64,000 nt of DNA from Deltaproteobacteria bacterium (GTDB lineage Bacteria; Myxococcota_A; Polyangia; Haliangiales; JADYYK01). Both the position numbers and the translations under genes were made by a program. A model generated the notes under the pieces. The model was not told the DNA's origin and did not search any database. It saw nothing but the letters and a program-made list of their open reading frames with translations. Positions 1 through 8,801 of the stretch are shown here, piece by piece. Position 1 is the first letter of the stretch. Each line of letters begins with the position of its first letter. Where the stretch lies: the NCBI GenBank assembly GCA_020853705.1, contig JADYYK010000003.1, positions 40,001-104,000 of the forward strand, given 5' to 3'.

Positions 1-1
1 C

Positions 2-1150
2 GCCCTCGACGTGCTGCGCTCACGCCCGGCGACCATCGCGCGCAACCAGCAGCTGCGCGACCCCACCATCAAGGCGCACCTCGGGCTGTCGCTGGCGCAC
101 CTGCGCCTGGGCCACGCCGAGGCCGCCACGCAGACCATGGCGGAGTTCGTGCGCTCGTTCCCGGATCGCGAGATCAGCCGCGCCAGCTACGGTCCCGAGC
201 CCGCCGAGCTGGCCAAGAAGGTGCGCGCCGAGCTGACCCAGCGCGGCCGCGCCACGCTGAGCATCAGCGTCGATGATCCCACCGCGGTCATCTTCATCAA
301 CGAGCGCTTTCTCGCCGTCGGGCAGGCCAGCGCGACCGACCTCTTCGCCGGGCGCTACCGGATCTATGTGCAGCGCGGCACCACGCCGGGCCGCGTGCAC
401 CTGGTCGACGTGGTGCCCGGCAGCGAGCACAAGCTCGCGGTGCGCTGGCAGCTCGACGCCGCGCTGAGCACACGGCCGTTCGTGGGCCTGGTGTTCGACA
501 GCGAGGCGGCGCGCGCGGCCAGCGATGCCCAGCTGGCCAGCGATCTCGGGGTCGGGCTCGACGCCTCGCAGGTCGTGGTGCTGACCATCACCAGCATCGA
601 CAGGCGACGCGTCATCATGGGGCGTGTCCTCGATCCTGGCACCGGCAAGGCCTCGCGCAGCGGCGCACTGGCGCTGGAGCCGGCGCCGCCCGGGCGCGAC
701 AAGCTGGTCGGGCTGGCGCGCTACCTGGCGGGGGGCAAGCCGCCCATCGGCGTGGATACCGACCCTGGCGAGACCCGCCCCGATGGCGAGGGCGACACTG
801 CCGAGGAGCCCGTCCCGACGCCCGCGCCAGCGGCTCTCGACCGTGGCGGCCGCCGCCCCTACCGGCTGTGGAAATGGTTGGCACTCGGTGGCGGCGTGGC
901 AGCGGCCGGTGCAGGTGTGGCGCTCATCGTCCTCGATGGTCGCAAGTCGTGCAGCACCACGGGCTGCTCCGACGAGTACGACACCGCGCTGCCTGGCTAT
1001 GTCAGCGCGGGGGTGGGTGCGGCGTTGATCGGCGTGGGCATCGTGCTGTTCGTCAAGGACACGTCCTCCGGCGGGACGGGCGAACGCCGCCAGGTCGGGC
1101 TGGCGCCGGTCGACCGTGGCCTGGCGCTGACTTATGGAGGAAACTTCTGA
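2..1150 (+). CDS. PEGA-like membrane protein, 5' end outside window
   Basis: The reading frame is open to the left edge, so the N-terminus lies outside the window; GTG at 11 is only the first in-window start. The visible part begins with a helical, TPR-like stretch (LGLSLAHLRLGHAEAA). From about residue 79 a beta-rich segment (RATLSISVDDPTAVIFINER) resembles a PEGA domain, which is usually surface exposed in myxobacterial proteins. A middle region of unknown fold follows, then a Pro-rich linker and two hydrophobic segments near the C-terminus (about 286-308 and 325-348), so the protein is probably membrane anchored. It precedes the lipoprotein gene at 1186 by 35 bases and is probably co-transcribed with it. 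Function is unknown; the PEGA call is by pattern only. Confidence 0.7.
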   Translation, partial: ALDVLRSRPATIARNQQLRDPTIKAHLGLSLAHLRLGHAEAATQTMAEFVRSFPDREISRASYGPEPAELAKKVRAELTQRGRATLSISVDDPTAVIFINERFLAVGQASATDLFAGRYRIYVQRGTTPGRVHLVDVVPGSEHKLAVRWQLDAALSTRPFVGLVFDSEAARAASDAQLASDLGVGLDASQVVVLTITSIDRRRVIMGRVLDPGTGKASRSGALALEPAPPGRDKLVGLARYLAGGKPPIGVDTDPGETRPDGEGDTAEEPVPTPAPAALDRGGRRPYRLWKWLALGGGVAAAGAGVALIVLDGRKSCSTTGCSDEYDTALPGYVSAGVGAALIGVGIVLFVKDTSSGGTGERRQVGLAPVDRGLALTYGGNF

Positions 1151-1185
1151 CACCCAAGCTTCCGTCGTCGTACCGTGTCGCAGTC

Positions 1186-2151
1186 ATGTCGAGCCATGCG
1201 CGTCGGGGGATCATGCGGGGATTGATCGGGGCGGCAGCCTTGCTGCCACTCCTGGTGCTCGGCTGTCCGCAGCCCAGCCAGATCAAGCCCGACAAGAACT
1301 CGGGGCCGGATCAGAGCTGGGACACGCCCACCGAGCTGACCCTGGAGGGTGACGGCGAGGGGGACCCGCCCGAGGAGCTCGAGGGCGAAGCCTCGGACTC
1401 CGTGAGCTCCCCGGGTGGCGACCGCGTCGACTGGCGCTTCCTCGACCTGCCCGCAGACGGCACCCTCACCATCAGCCTGGCGGTGCAGCCGGCGCGGCCC
1501 GGGCTGGCCATCGGCATGCAGGTGCTCGACGAGGGCTTTCGCGTGCTGAGCTCGCGCACCTCGGATCAGCCCAGCCTCAAGATCAAGCTCAAGGACAGCG
1601 AGGCCGGGCGCTACTACGTCCAGGTCTATGCGCCCCGCCGCGGTGACGCCGCGATCTACGATCTCTCGGTCAGCTTCCGCAAGGGCGCCCAGACCAAGGA
1701 TGACCTGGTGGACGCCACCAGCTACAAGCCGCTGTTCGACAAGGACCTGCTGCCCGACCCCGAGCCGCTGCCCGCGGTGCCCGAGCCCGTGGTGCCGACC
1801 CCTTCGCCGACCGGGCCGCCGGGCATCGTCGACGCTGGAGTTGCGCTGCCCCCGCAGCAGGTCGACGCCGGCATGAAGCCCGACGCCGCGGTGCGCCCGC
1901 CGCCCATCATCGTCGAGATCATCGACTCGGTGGCGTCGCCCAACGGCACCCTGATCACGGTGCAGGTCGGCAAGCTGAACAAGATCGACAAGACCTGGAA
2001 GGGCACCCTGCTGCTCGGTCGCACCGACAAGCCGCTGCGCGGCGGCGCCGCGACCATCAAGATGGTGCTGGATCGCACCACCCAGCTCGAGGTCAGGTTG
2101 AGCCTCGACGATGTGCGCGCAAATCCGCGCATTCGGCTTGAAGCACCATGA
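1186..2151 (+). CDS. Lipoprotein with PPC-like beta domain
   Basis: A 321-residue protein. I chose ATG 1186 because it puts a lipoprotein signal peptide at the N-terminus; ATG 1213 is also possible. The signal ends in a lipobox LVLGC, so the mature protein should be lipidated at the cysteine. After a DQSWDTP segment comes a beta domain with the pattern [22 protein letters not shown] ... YYVQVYAPRRGDAAIYDLSV, which resembles pre-peptidase C-terminal (PPC) domains. A Pro-rich linker and a second small beta domain (IIVEIIDSVASPNGTLITVQ) follow. The next gene encodes a clear paralogue with the same order of segments. Role is unknown; an envelope or surface binding function is an inference. Confidence 0.8.
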   Translation: MSSHARRGIMRGLIGAAALLPLLVLGCPQPSQIKPDKNSGPDQSWDTPTELTLEGDGEGDPPEELEGEASDSVSSPGGDRVDWRFLDLPADGTLTISLAVQPARPGLAIGMQVLDEGFRVLSSRTSDQPSLKIKLKDSEAGRYYVQVYAPRRGDAAIYDLSVSFRKGAQTKDDLVDATSYKPLFDKDLLPDPEPLPAVPEPVVPTPSPTGPPGIVDAGVALPPQQVDAGMKPDAAVRPPPIIVEIIDSVASPNGTLITVQVGKLNKIDKTWKGTLLLGRTDKPLRGGAATIKMVLDRTTQLEVRLSLDDVRANPRIRLEAP

Positions 2152-2212
2152 TTGACGTGCGTCGAACTGGACTGCTAAAGTACCGAATCCGAAGGGGAAT
2201 GGAGAGCCTCGC

Positions 2213-3280
2213 ATGAACAAGATCGTGCTGACTGGTCGCTGGATCGCGGTCCCGGTGGGTGTCCTGCTGGCGGCCTGCGGTGGACCCGCCGCGCTGGCCC
2301 CCGACGCCAAATCGAGCCCCGATCAGAGCTGGGAGAACCCCCAGGCCCTCGATCTCGAGGTCGAGGATGGCGAAGGTGAGGCCGAGGTCACCGACTCGGT
2401 GACGTTCCCGGGCGGTGATCGCGTCGACTGGCGCGTCATCTCGGTGCCCGGCGACGGCATCCTGACGGTGACCATGAACGTGACGCCCGCGCGCGCCGGC
2501 CTCACCGCCGAGGCCAACCTGCTCGACTCCGGCTTCCGCGTGGTCGCCAAGTCGAACAGCGGCGCCGCCACCACGACCAAGAAGCTGAAGGTCAAGGAGG
2601 CCGAGAAGGGCAAGTACTACATCCAGGTCTACGCGCCGCGGAAGTCGGACGCCGCGGTCTACGACCTCTCGGTCAGCTTCAAGAAGGCCAAGGAGGAGCT
2701 GGCTGCCGCCGTCGGCGCGCCGCCGCCGCAGTTCGGCGCCGACCTGCTGCCCGACCCCGAGCCGCTGGCCGCGCCGCCTGACCCCAACGCCGTCGCCGCG
2801 CTGCCCCCGGGCGCGATGCCGGGGATGCCTCCAGGCGGTATGCCAGGGATGCCTCCGGGTGGGATGCCGGGCGGCATGCCTGGTGGGATGCCGGGCGGCA
2901 TGCCTGGTGGGATGCCGGGCGGCATGCCCGGCGGGATGCCGGGCGGCATGCCTGGTGGGATGCCGGGCGGCATGCCTGGCGGAGTCCCCGGCGGGGCGCC
3001 CGGTGGCGCGCCGGCCGAGGATCCGCCCGCGGGCCCCGTCATCGTCACCATCCAGGACATGGCGGCCACCGCGGGTGGCACGCTGCTGATCGTGGCCGCC
3101 GGCACCAACAAGGGGATCGCCATCGGCTGGAAGGGCAAGATCCTGCGTGGCAAGACCGACAAGCCGCTGACCAACGGCGACGTCAAGGTCAAGAAGGTGT
3201 TCGGCACCAGCGCCCAGCTCGAGACCAAGCTCAGCCTCGACGTCATCGGCGAAAACTCCCGCGTCAAGCTCGAGCCGTAG
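2213..3280 (+). CDS. Paralogous lipoprotein with GMPGG repeats
   Basis: A 355-residue paralogue of the preceding lipoprotein. A GGAG-type ribosome site lies about ten bases before ATG 2213. The signal peptide ends in VLLAACGG, a good lipobox. It shares DQSWENP, the PPC-like domain ([20 protein letters not shown] ... [20 protein letters not shown]) and the C-terminal beta domain with its neighbour. Between the two domains the linker has expanded into about fourteen GMPGG units, a collagen-like flexible stalk absent from the paralogue. The shared layout suggests tandem duplication followed by linker growth. Substrate or partner is unknown. Confidence 0.82.
   Translation: MNKIVLTGRWIAVPVGVLLAACGGPAALAPDAKSSPDQSWENPQALDLEVEDGEGEAEVTDSVTFPGGDRVDWRVISVPGDGILTVTMNVTPARAGLTAEANLLDSGFRVVAKSNSGAATTTKKLKVKEAEKGKYYIQVYAPRKSDAAVYDLSVSFKKAKEELAAAVGAPPPQFGADLLPDPEPLAAPPDPNAVAALPPGAMPGMPPGGMPGMPPGGMPGGMPGGMPGGMPGGMPGGMPGGMPGGMPGGMPGGMPGGVPGGAPGGAPAEDPPAGPVIVTIQDMAATAGGTLLIVAAGTNKGIAIGWKGKILRGKTDKPLTNGDVKVKKVFGTSAQLETKLSLDVIGENSRVKLEP
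2815..2990 (+). repeat. GMPGG coding tandem repeat
   Basis: Imperfect 24-base units (GGCGGCATGCC TGGTGGGATGCC) repeat in frame and encode Gly-Met-Pro-Gly-Gly. Synonymous changes are mostly confined to a few third positions, which suggests recent expansion by slippage. The block lies entirely inside the second lipoprotein gene. Confidence 0.85.
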
Positions 3281-3349
3281 CATCCGCCTCGCCCGCCCCC
3301 GCGGCGGCTTCCGCGCCTGCCTCGCTTTGCCGTGATAGGCTACACGCGT

Positions 3350-4603
3350 ATGTATCCACACCCGCCGCCTGGGGGGACCGCGGATCCGTTGCTGGGTCAG
3401 GTCCTCGGCGACCGATTCCTGATCCAGGCGCGCATTGGTGAGGGCGGCATGGGCGTGGTGTACCGGGCCACCCAGGTGTCGGTGGACCGACCAGTGGCGC
3501 TCAAGGTCCTGATGCCGCAGCTGGCCAGCGACGCCGGCTGGGTGGCGCGCTTCATCAACGAGGCCCGCGCGGTGTCGCGGCTGACCCACCCCAACACCGT
3601 GCACCTGTTCGACTTCGGCCAGACCCGCGATGGCTTGCTGTACATGGCCATGGAGTTCCTGGACGGCGAGTCACTGCGCACGGTGATCGCGCGCGGACCG
3701 ATGGATCCGGTCCGGGTCATGCGCCTCTTGATGCAGATCTGCTCGTCGCTGACCGAGGCCCACGGCATGGGCATCATTCATCGCGACATCAAGCCCTACA
3801 ACATCTTCGTGCTGCAACCGCCGGGCAGCCCCGACTTCGTCAAGGTGCTGGACTTCAGCGTGGCCAAGCTGATCCAGCAGGGCGCCGCCAACCCGGCCAT
3901 GCAGACGCGCGCCGGCGTGGTCTTCGGCACCCCGCAGTACATGTCGCCCGAGCAAGGCCGCGGCCTGCCCCTGGATGCGCGCTCGGATCTCTATGCGCTG
4001 GGCATCATCGGCTACGAGATGTTGACAGGTCGTCAACCATTCACAGCGGCAGCGCCGCTGGATGTGCTGGCGATGCACGCGCGCACCCCGCCGCCCCCGA
4101 TGGGCAACGTGCCCGAGGTGGCGCAGCGCATCATCCTCAAGGCGCTGGAGAAGGACCCCGCGCGCCGGGCCCAGTCGGCGGTCGAGATGCACGAGGAGTG
4201 CACCCGCGCCTTCGGCGAGCTGACCGGGACCACGGGCCGGCTGGGCTCGAGCTGGCCCGGCATGCCTGGCCATGTGACGCCGGGCCAGCCGATGCCCGGG
4301 CTGGCGTTGCAGGGTGCGCTGGTCGACCAGGCCGCCGGGATGGCCAACCTGGCCGCGCCGCCGGTGCCGGCGGCGCCTGGAGAGGCGGGCACCGTGCTGC
4401 TGCAGAGCTCGCAGGGCGTGGTGTCGTTCGCGCGCCAGGGTGGCAGCCCGGTCCCGCTGGGCGGCCAGCGCGTGCGCGAGCCGAGGAAGCACCGCAAGGC
4501 CGACACCGGGCCGACCTCCAACGCGCTGTACTGGATCCTGTGGATCGTCGCCGGCATCGGCGTCGGCCTGGCGACCTACCTGGCGATGTCGAGGTGGACA
4601 TGA
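3350..4603 (+). CDS. Hanks-type Ser/Thr protein kinase, membrane anchored
   Basis: 417 residues from ATG 3350; GTG 3332 would add six residues and is less likely. The kinase domain occupies about residues 20-285, with glycine loop GEGGMGVVYRA, VALKVL lysine, catalytic HRDIKPYN and GTPQYMSPEQ. The magnesium-binding DFG is DFS (LDFSVAKL), which keeps the aspartate but loses the glycine. A Gly/Pro/Met-rich linker leads to one transmembrane helix near the C-terminus (ALYWILWIVAGIGVGLATYL), placing the kinase in the cytoplasm. The next gene overlaps it by ATGA. With the PP2C phosphatase at 6199 and the FHA proteins at 12-18 kb it could form a phospho-threonine circuit; that link is inferred from proximity. 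Confidence 0.93.
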   Translation: MYPHPPPGGTADPLLGQVLGDRFLIQARIGEGGMGVVYRATQVSVDRPVALKVLMPQLASDAGWVARFINEARAVSRLTHPNTVHLFDFGQTRDGLLYMAMEFLDGESLRTVIARGPMDPVRVMRLLMQICSSLTEAHGMGIIHRDIKPYNIFVLQPPGSPDFVKVLDFSVAKLIQQGAANPAMQTRAGVVFGTPQYMSPEQGRGLPLDARSDLYALGIIGYEMLTGRQPFTAAAPLDVLAMHARTPPPPMGNVPEVAQRIILKALEKDPARRAQSAVEMHEECTRAFGELTGTTGRLGSSWPGMPGHVTPGQPMPGLALQGALVDQAAGMANLAAPPVPAAPGEAGTVLLQSSQGVVSFARQGGSPVPLGGQRVREPRKHRKADTGPTSNALYWILWIVAGIGVGLATYLAMSRWT

Positions 4604-5271
4604 GCCCCGAGCAGCCCGAGCAGCCTGACGACAGCGACGCCGCACCCGACGCTGGCGCCAGTGAGGGCGACGAGACCACGGCCGCCCCGCCGGCCCCGGC
4701 CGAGCCCAAGGCCTGGACCCACGTCCCGCCCCTGCTGCTCGAGCTGTGCGACCGCTGGCTCACCAGCTCGCCCCGCGTCTTCCACGACAACCCGAAGGCC
4801 ATGCCGTCGTACCTGCGCGAGCTGCCCATCCACGTCGCGCCCGAGGAGTGGGGCGGCAGTGGACGCATGCGCGAGATCGCCGATGGCGGCCCGGTGTGCG
4901 GCCTGCTGGTCCCCGAAGGCACCAGCGACGCGCTCAAGCAGGTGTCGCCCCAGGCGCTGCTGCGCGACCTGTTTCGGCCCGTGGGCCGCTTCGGCATCAC
5001 CGACCACGACTTCATCTACACCGGCTACAAGCCCGCCGACATGGCCGCCTTCGCGCTGTCCCTGGGCGAGGCCGGGCGGTTGCGCCTGCGCAGCACGTTG
5101 CCGCCCCCGCTGCACGCGTCGAACGCGTTCACGGAGGAGATGCGCCGTCACCGCGGCTGGATGTTCGAGGTCTGGGAGATCCCGCCCAGGCCGGTCTATG
5201 ACGAGGACACCGCGGCGGCGCAGTACGACGAGGACGGGCTCCTGAAGCCCATCCAGGAGACCATGGGCTGA
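4600..5271 (+). CDS. Hypothetical protein coupled to the kinase
   Basis: 223 residues. ATG 4600 overlaps the kinase stop codon by ATGA, so translation is probably coupled. An acidic, Pro/Ala-rich N-terminal 35 residues is followed by a globular region beginning WTHVPPLLLELCDRWLTSS, with several conserved-looking aromatic and charged segments (ITDHDFIYTGYKPADMAAFAL; HRGWMFEVWEIPPRPVYDED). No signal peptide or membrane segment is visible. I do not recognise the family. Coupling to the kinase suggests a substrate or partner of that enzyme. It converges on the radical SAM gene, with 16 bases between the two stop codons. Confidence 0.7.
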   Translation: MSPEQPEQPDDSDAAPDAGASEGDETTAAPPAPAEPKAWTHVPPLLLELCDRWLTSSPRVFHDNPKAMPSYLRELPIHVAPEEWGGSGRMREIADGGPVCGLLVPEGTSDALKQVSPQALLRDLFRPVGRFGITDHDFIYTGYKPADMAAFALSLGEAGRLRLRSTLPPPLHASNAFTEEMRRHRGWMFEVWEIPPRPVYDEDTAAAQYDEDGLLKPIQETMG

Positions 5272-5287
5272 GGCGGGACGCGGCCGG

Positions 5288-6169
5288 TCAGACGATCTTG
5301 AAGGGGCACACCGCGGGGGGCAGATAGTCGGCCACCTTGGCGGCCAGCTCCTCGGGGGCCTGGAACTCGAAGTCGGGCATCTTCTGGTACACGCAGCTCC
5401 TGAACTCGGCGCCGGGCGAGATGTCGGGCCGCCCCGGGCACGGGCCCAGGCCGAGGATGCGCGCGTGCACGTAGCAGTCGGAGAACAGGCGCCGATCGAG
5501 GTAGCGATCCACCAGCGGCTGGATGCGCGACAGGAACTGCAGCCAGTAGGCCTTGTCGAGCCAGGGCGGCGGCGGCTTGATGCCGTTCAGCGCCACCGCG
5601 TCGACGGTGGGCAGCTCCAGGAACTGCTGCAGCATGCCGCTGGCCAGCTGGTCGCAGAAGGTCGGCGACGACAGCGTCACGATCAGCGACACCTCGCGCG
5701 AGGGCAGGTTGAGGTCCTTGGACAGCGCGGCGATGACGCGCACGTTGACCGGGCCCTTGGCGGGGTCGACCGACAGGTTGACCCGGGTCGCCTCCGACAG
5801 CATGCCGATGTGGTTGCGCGCCACCGCCAGGGTGGTGGTCACGGCGACCGGCTTGTCCCGGTTGCGTGCGGCGCGGATCACGGCCTTGAGGCCATGTGCC
5901 CACATCTCGGCAGGTTCGCTCAGCGAGACCGCGACCTCCTTGTAGGGCAGGGTCTTGATGAGCTCCTCCATCAGGGCGGCGTCCAGGGAGCGCGCACCGC
6001 CCCGGGGGCCTGGTCGGGCGCCCAGATAGCAGTACTCGCAGTTGACCCGACAGATGGCGCCGTCGAGATGAAACGACAGCGTGCCGAGGCGTTCCTCGGG
6101 CGGATGGGTGGTGCGCAGTGGCGCGGGGGCGTCCTCGGTAGTCGTTGACGTTGACACGGGATTCTCCAT
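5288..6169 (-). CDS. Radical SAM protein
   Basis: 293 residues from ATG 6169. Near the N-terminus the sequence CRVNCEYCYLG gives the CxxxCxxC motif that binds the [4Fe-4S] cluster and S-adenosylmethionine. The fold continues through VAVSLSEPAEMW and VAVTTTLAVARNHIG to VNLSVDPAKGPVNV, consistent with a partial TIM barrel. Later cysteines (FSDCYVHARILGLGPCPG, FRSCVYQK, PPAVCPF) could hold an auxiliary cluster, but no SPASM spacing is clear. The gene is divergent from the phosphatase gene, with 29 bases between starts. Substrate is unknown; peptide or protein modification is one possibility. Confidence 0.85.
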   Translation of the reverse strand: MENPVSTSTTTEDAPAPLRTTHPPEERLGTLSFHLDGAICRVNCEYCYLGARPGPRGGARSLDAALMEELIKTLPYKEVAVSLSEPAEMWAHGLKAVIRAARNRDKPVAVTTTLAVARNHIGMLSEATRVNLSVDPAKGPVNVRVIAALSKDLNLPSREVSLIVTLSSPTFCDQLASGMLQQFLELPTVDAVALNGIKPPPPWLDKAYWLQFLSRIQPLVDRYLDRRLFSDCYVHARILGLGPCPGRPDISPGAEFRSCVYQKMPDFEFQAPEELAAKVADYLPPAVCPFKIV

Positions 6170-6198
6170 GGTCGTACCTTGACTCGAGTATCTCTCCG

Positions 6199-6921
6199 AT
6201 GGCCCTACGGATCGAGAGCGCAGGCCTGACCGACACGGGCCACCAGCGCACCCAAAACGAGGACGCGATCCTTCTGGATCCGTCCTTTGGCTACTGGGCG
6301 GTCTGCGACGGCATGGGAGGGCATGCCGCCGGCATGGTGGCTTCGCAGCTGGCCTGCGCAACCATCCAGGAAGTCATGCGCTCGCGACCACCGGCCGAGC
6401 CCGAGCCGCTGGTCACCGCCATCCTGGCCGCCAACAGCGCGGTCTACACCCGGTCGGCCAACGACCCGGCGTGTCGCGGCATGGGCACCACCGTGGTCGC
6501 AGTGCGGCAGGAGGACGACCTCCTGCACCTGTGCCACGTCGGTGACAGCCGGATCTACATGATGCGTGGCGGCGAGCTGAGCCAGTCCACGCGCGACCAC
6601 TCGCTGGCGAACCTGTACGAGGACCGCCCCGACCTGGCCGGCAAGATGGGTCCCGCGCACTCCAACGTCATCGTGCGCGCGATCGGCCTGCACGAGCGCG
6701 TCGAGGTCGACCACCGCATCATCGCCATCGAGCCCGGCGACCAGTTCATGCTGTGCTGCGACGGCATGACCGACATGGTCGAGGACTGGATCATCCGCGA
6801 GATGCTCAGCGCCGGCGAGACCGCCGAGATCACCTGTCAGAACCTGATCCGCGCCGCCAACGCCAACGGCGGCGCGGACAACATCAGCGTGATCCTGCTG
6901 CGCGTGCACGAGAGTCCCTAG
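6199..6921 (+). CDS. PP2C-family Ser/Thr protein phosphatase
   Basis: 240 residues, a complete single-domain PP2C (PPM) phosphatase. The usual motifs are all present in order: RTQNEDAILLD, VCDGMGGHAAG, GTTVVAVRQ, GDSRIYMMRGGEL, DHSLAN, CCDGMTDMVED and ADNISVILL. The aspartates that bind the two metal ions are intact. There is no signal or membrane segment, so it acts in the cytoplasm. It probably removes phosphate from Ser/Thr residues placed by the kinase at 3350 or the one at 50745. In T6SS loci the equivalent trio is PpkA kinase, PppA phosphatase and an FHA protein. The start at 6199 fits the family N-terminus. Confidence 0.95.
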   Translation: MALRIESAGLTDTGHQRTQNEDAILLDPSFGYWAVCDGMGGHAAGMVASQLACATIQEVMRSRPPAEPEPLVTAILAANSAVYTRSANDPACRGMGTTVVAVRQEDDLLHLCHVGDSRIYMMRGGELSQSTRDHSLANLYEDRPDLAGKMGPAHSNVIVRAIGLHERVEVDHRIIAIEPGDQFMLCCDGMTDMVEDWIIREMLSAGETAEITCQNLIRAANANGGADNISVILLRVHESP

Positions 6922-6923
6922 AC

Positions 6924-7376
6924 CTAGGGCTTGACCGTGGGCGTCGCGGCGACGCCCGCCGACAGCGCGAGATGGCTGAACGAGTCGCGCCAGCGTCCCA
7001 GCTTGGCGTACACCCGCGCCAGCCCCTGATCGACGGTGCGATCGGTCGGGTCGATGCTGGCGGCCTCGCGGAAGGCGTCGACCGCACCCAGGTAGTCGCC
7101 GCCCGAGACCAGGACGTCGCCCAGGCTGCGCCACAGCGTGCAGCGCGCGCGCTGCGATGACTCCGGGCCCAGGCGCGCCACGCCAGCACGCAGCACCTGG
7201 GCGGCGCGCGGGCCGTCACCCAGCTTGGCCAGCGCGGCCGCGAAGCCCAGGCGGGCCGACAGGAAGTTGGGGGCGAGGTCGTTGGCGGCGCGGAAGCTCT
7301 CGCAGGCCCCCTCGGCGTCGCCGCGCTCCAGCTCGCCGCGGCCGCGCACGTAGTAGCGCCGTGCCAGGGCGCTCAT
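6924..7376 (-). CDS. TPR-repeat protein
   Basis: 150 residues from ATG 7376, one base after the stop of the preceding gene, so the two are coupled. The sequence is all-helical with about three to four tetratricopeptide repeats (RGRGELERGDAEGACESFRAANDLAP; GDYLGAVDAFREAASIDPTDR). Such domains act as protein-binding scaffolds or chaperones. It is the last gene of the long minus-strand run and meets the phosphatase gene tail to tail with two bases between. A role as an adaptor for the injection system or its cargo is possible but not shown. Confidence 0.85.
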   Translation of the reverse strand: MSALARRYYVRGRGELERGDAEGACESFRAANDLAPNFLSARLGFAAALAKLGDGPRAAQVLRAGVARLGPESSQRARCTLWRSLGDVLVSGGDYLGAVDAFREAASIDPTDRTVDQGLARVYAKLGRWRDSFSHLALSAGVAATPTVKP

Positions 7377-7377
7377 G

Positions 7378-8106
7378 TCAGTCGATCTCCAGCAGGCGCG
7401 AGCGCGCGGCGGCGTCGCTCTCCAGCTCCAGATCCTTGGGCTTGGCGGGCTGCGCGGGCGCGGCACCGCCAGCCGCAGCCGGGGCCGCGGGGGCGCCGGC
7501 GGGCTGCTGAGGGGCGCCACCCGGGCGGGCACCACCAGCGTTGCCGGACACCGACAGGCCGCGCGTGGGGCGCGGCGCCTGCTGCTGGGCGCGACGCTGC
7601 TCCTCGATGCGCTGCTCGTGGAAGCGCATCTCCTCGCCGCTCATGGGGCGCCCGGCGGGCGCGCCGGGGGGCTGCGGGCGCTGCTCGACGTTGACCCCGG
7701 GGGCTGGCTGCACCGGGCGCGCGGGCGCTGCCGCGGCTGGCGCTGGCGCCGGCGCTGGCGTGGTCGGCAGGAGCTGCACCGGCTCGGCCGCGCCACCGGC
7801 GCCGCCCAGCGGCTGCATCATGCCGCCGGCGCGGACCTGGACGCGCCCCTCGACGATCGAGAACCAGGCCAGCTCGGGCAGATCGAGGCGCAGCTGCAGG
7901 GTCTCGATGAGCTTCGGGAACGCCATGCCCTCCAGCTCGGGCAGCCGCTCGGGCTGCGCCGCCGACACCGGGGCCGGGCCCTCGACGACATAGGACTGGA
8001 AGACGTGGGTCAGCATCTCGACGAGCTGCTCGCGGCTGTACTCGGCCAGCGCCTCGCGGATGTCCTGGGCCACCTTGCGGACGTCGGGTTTCTCTGGATT
8101 GCTCAT
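7378..8106 (-). CDS. Hypothetical protein with helical head and Pro/Ala-rich tail
   Basis: 242 residues, not recognised. Residues 1-120 look folded, starting with a helical region (VRKVAQDIREALAEYSREQLVEMLTHVFQSYVVEG) and continuing with an alternating segment (LAWFSIVEGRVQVRAGGMM). The rest is rich in Pro, Ala and Gln with little predicted structure, except for a short charged helix (SGEEMRFHEQRIEEQRRAQQQ). It lies seven bases downstream of the pentapeptide-repeat gene and one base upstream of the TPR gene, which places it in the eCIS accessory operon. It could be a cargo adaptor; this is an inference from position. Confidence 0.7.
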   Translation of the reverse strand: MSNPEKPDVRKVAQDIREALAEYSREQLVEMLTHVFQSYVVEGPAPVSAAQPERLPELEGMAFPKLIETLQLRLDLPELAWFSIVEGRVQVRAGGMMQPLGGAGGAAEPVQLLPTTPAPAPAPAAAAPARPVQPAPGVNVEQRPQPPGAPAGRPMSGEEMRFHEQRIEEQRRAQQQAPRPTRGLSVSGNAGGARPGGAPQQPAGAPAAPAAAGGAAPAQPAKPKDLELESDAAARSRLLEID

Positions 8107-8113
8107 GTTCGCC

Positions 8114-8773
8114 TCAGGTCGAGGTGTCCGTCAGGTCGGCGCCCATGGTGTCGCACGCGATCATTCGCGTGCCAACCAGAGTGGCGCTCGACAGGTTTGC
8201 CCCGCGCAGGTTGCAGCGGATGAGGAGGGCGCGAGAGAGATCGGCGCCATAGAGGTTGGCGCCCTCCAGGTCGACCTCGACCAGGGTGGCGCCGCCCAGC
8301 TTGGCGCGCATCAGCGACCCACCACCCTTGCTGTGGAAGGCGCTCTTGATGATCACGGCCTCGGCCGCCTTGACGCCAGTGGCGTCGCAGCCCTGCAAGG
8401 TGCAGTTGGCCAGGCGCGCACCGCGCAGGTCGGAGTTCATCATGCGCACCGACGTGAAGGACACCCGGCGCAGCTGGGCGCCACGCAGGTTGGCCTCGGT
8501 GAGATCGCCGTCGGTCAGGATGGTCGCGTCGAGCAGCGCACCCTCCAGCAAGATGGCGCGCCAGTCGACCTGGCGCAGCACCGTCCGCATCAGGATGGCG
8601 CGGCCCAGGTCGGCCCCCTCGAGGGTGCCACCCTCGACGATGGCGCTGTCCAGATCGACGGCCGGGAGCGACGCCCTCGGCGCCTTGACGCCACGCACCG
8701 TGCGCCCGACCAGGGCGCCCTCGCGCGCCAGATCCAGCAGATGGATGCGATCTTCGACGATCTCGCTGCTCAC
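8114..8773 (-). CDS. Pentapeptide-repeat protein
   Basis: 219 residues with repeated A(D/N)LXX-type pentapeptides through most of its length (LEGADLGRAIL, LTEANLRGAQL, NSDLRGARLANC, LEGANLYGADLSRALL, LRGANLSSATL). These form a right-handed quadrilateral beta helix. No signal or transmembrane segment is visible. Pentapeptide proteins occur as DNA mimics and as secreted effectors such as PipB. Its place between the DUF4157 gene and the hypothetical gene at 7378 suggests a cargo or cargo-linked role in the injection system, which is inference only. Confidence 0.88.
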   Translation of the reverse strand: MSSEIVEDRIHLLDLAREGALVGRTVRGVKAPRASLPAVDLDSAIVEGGTLEGADLGRAILMRTVLRQVDWRAILLEGALLDATILTDGDLTEANLRGAQLRRVSFTSVRMMNSDLRGARLANCTLQGCDATGVKAAEAVIIKSAFHSKGGGSLMRAKLGGATLVEVDLEGANLYGADLSRALLIRCNLRGANLSSATLVGTRMIACDTMGADLTDTST

Positions 8774-8801
8774 GTCGCCAGTGTAGCCCGGCGCAAAGCC
8801 A

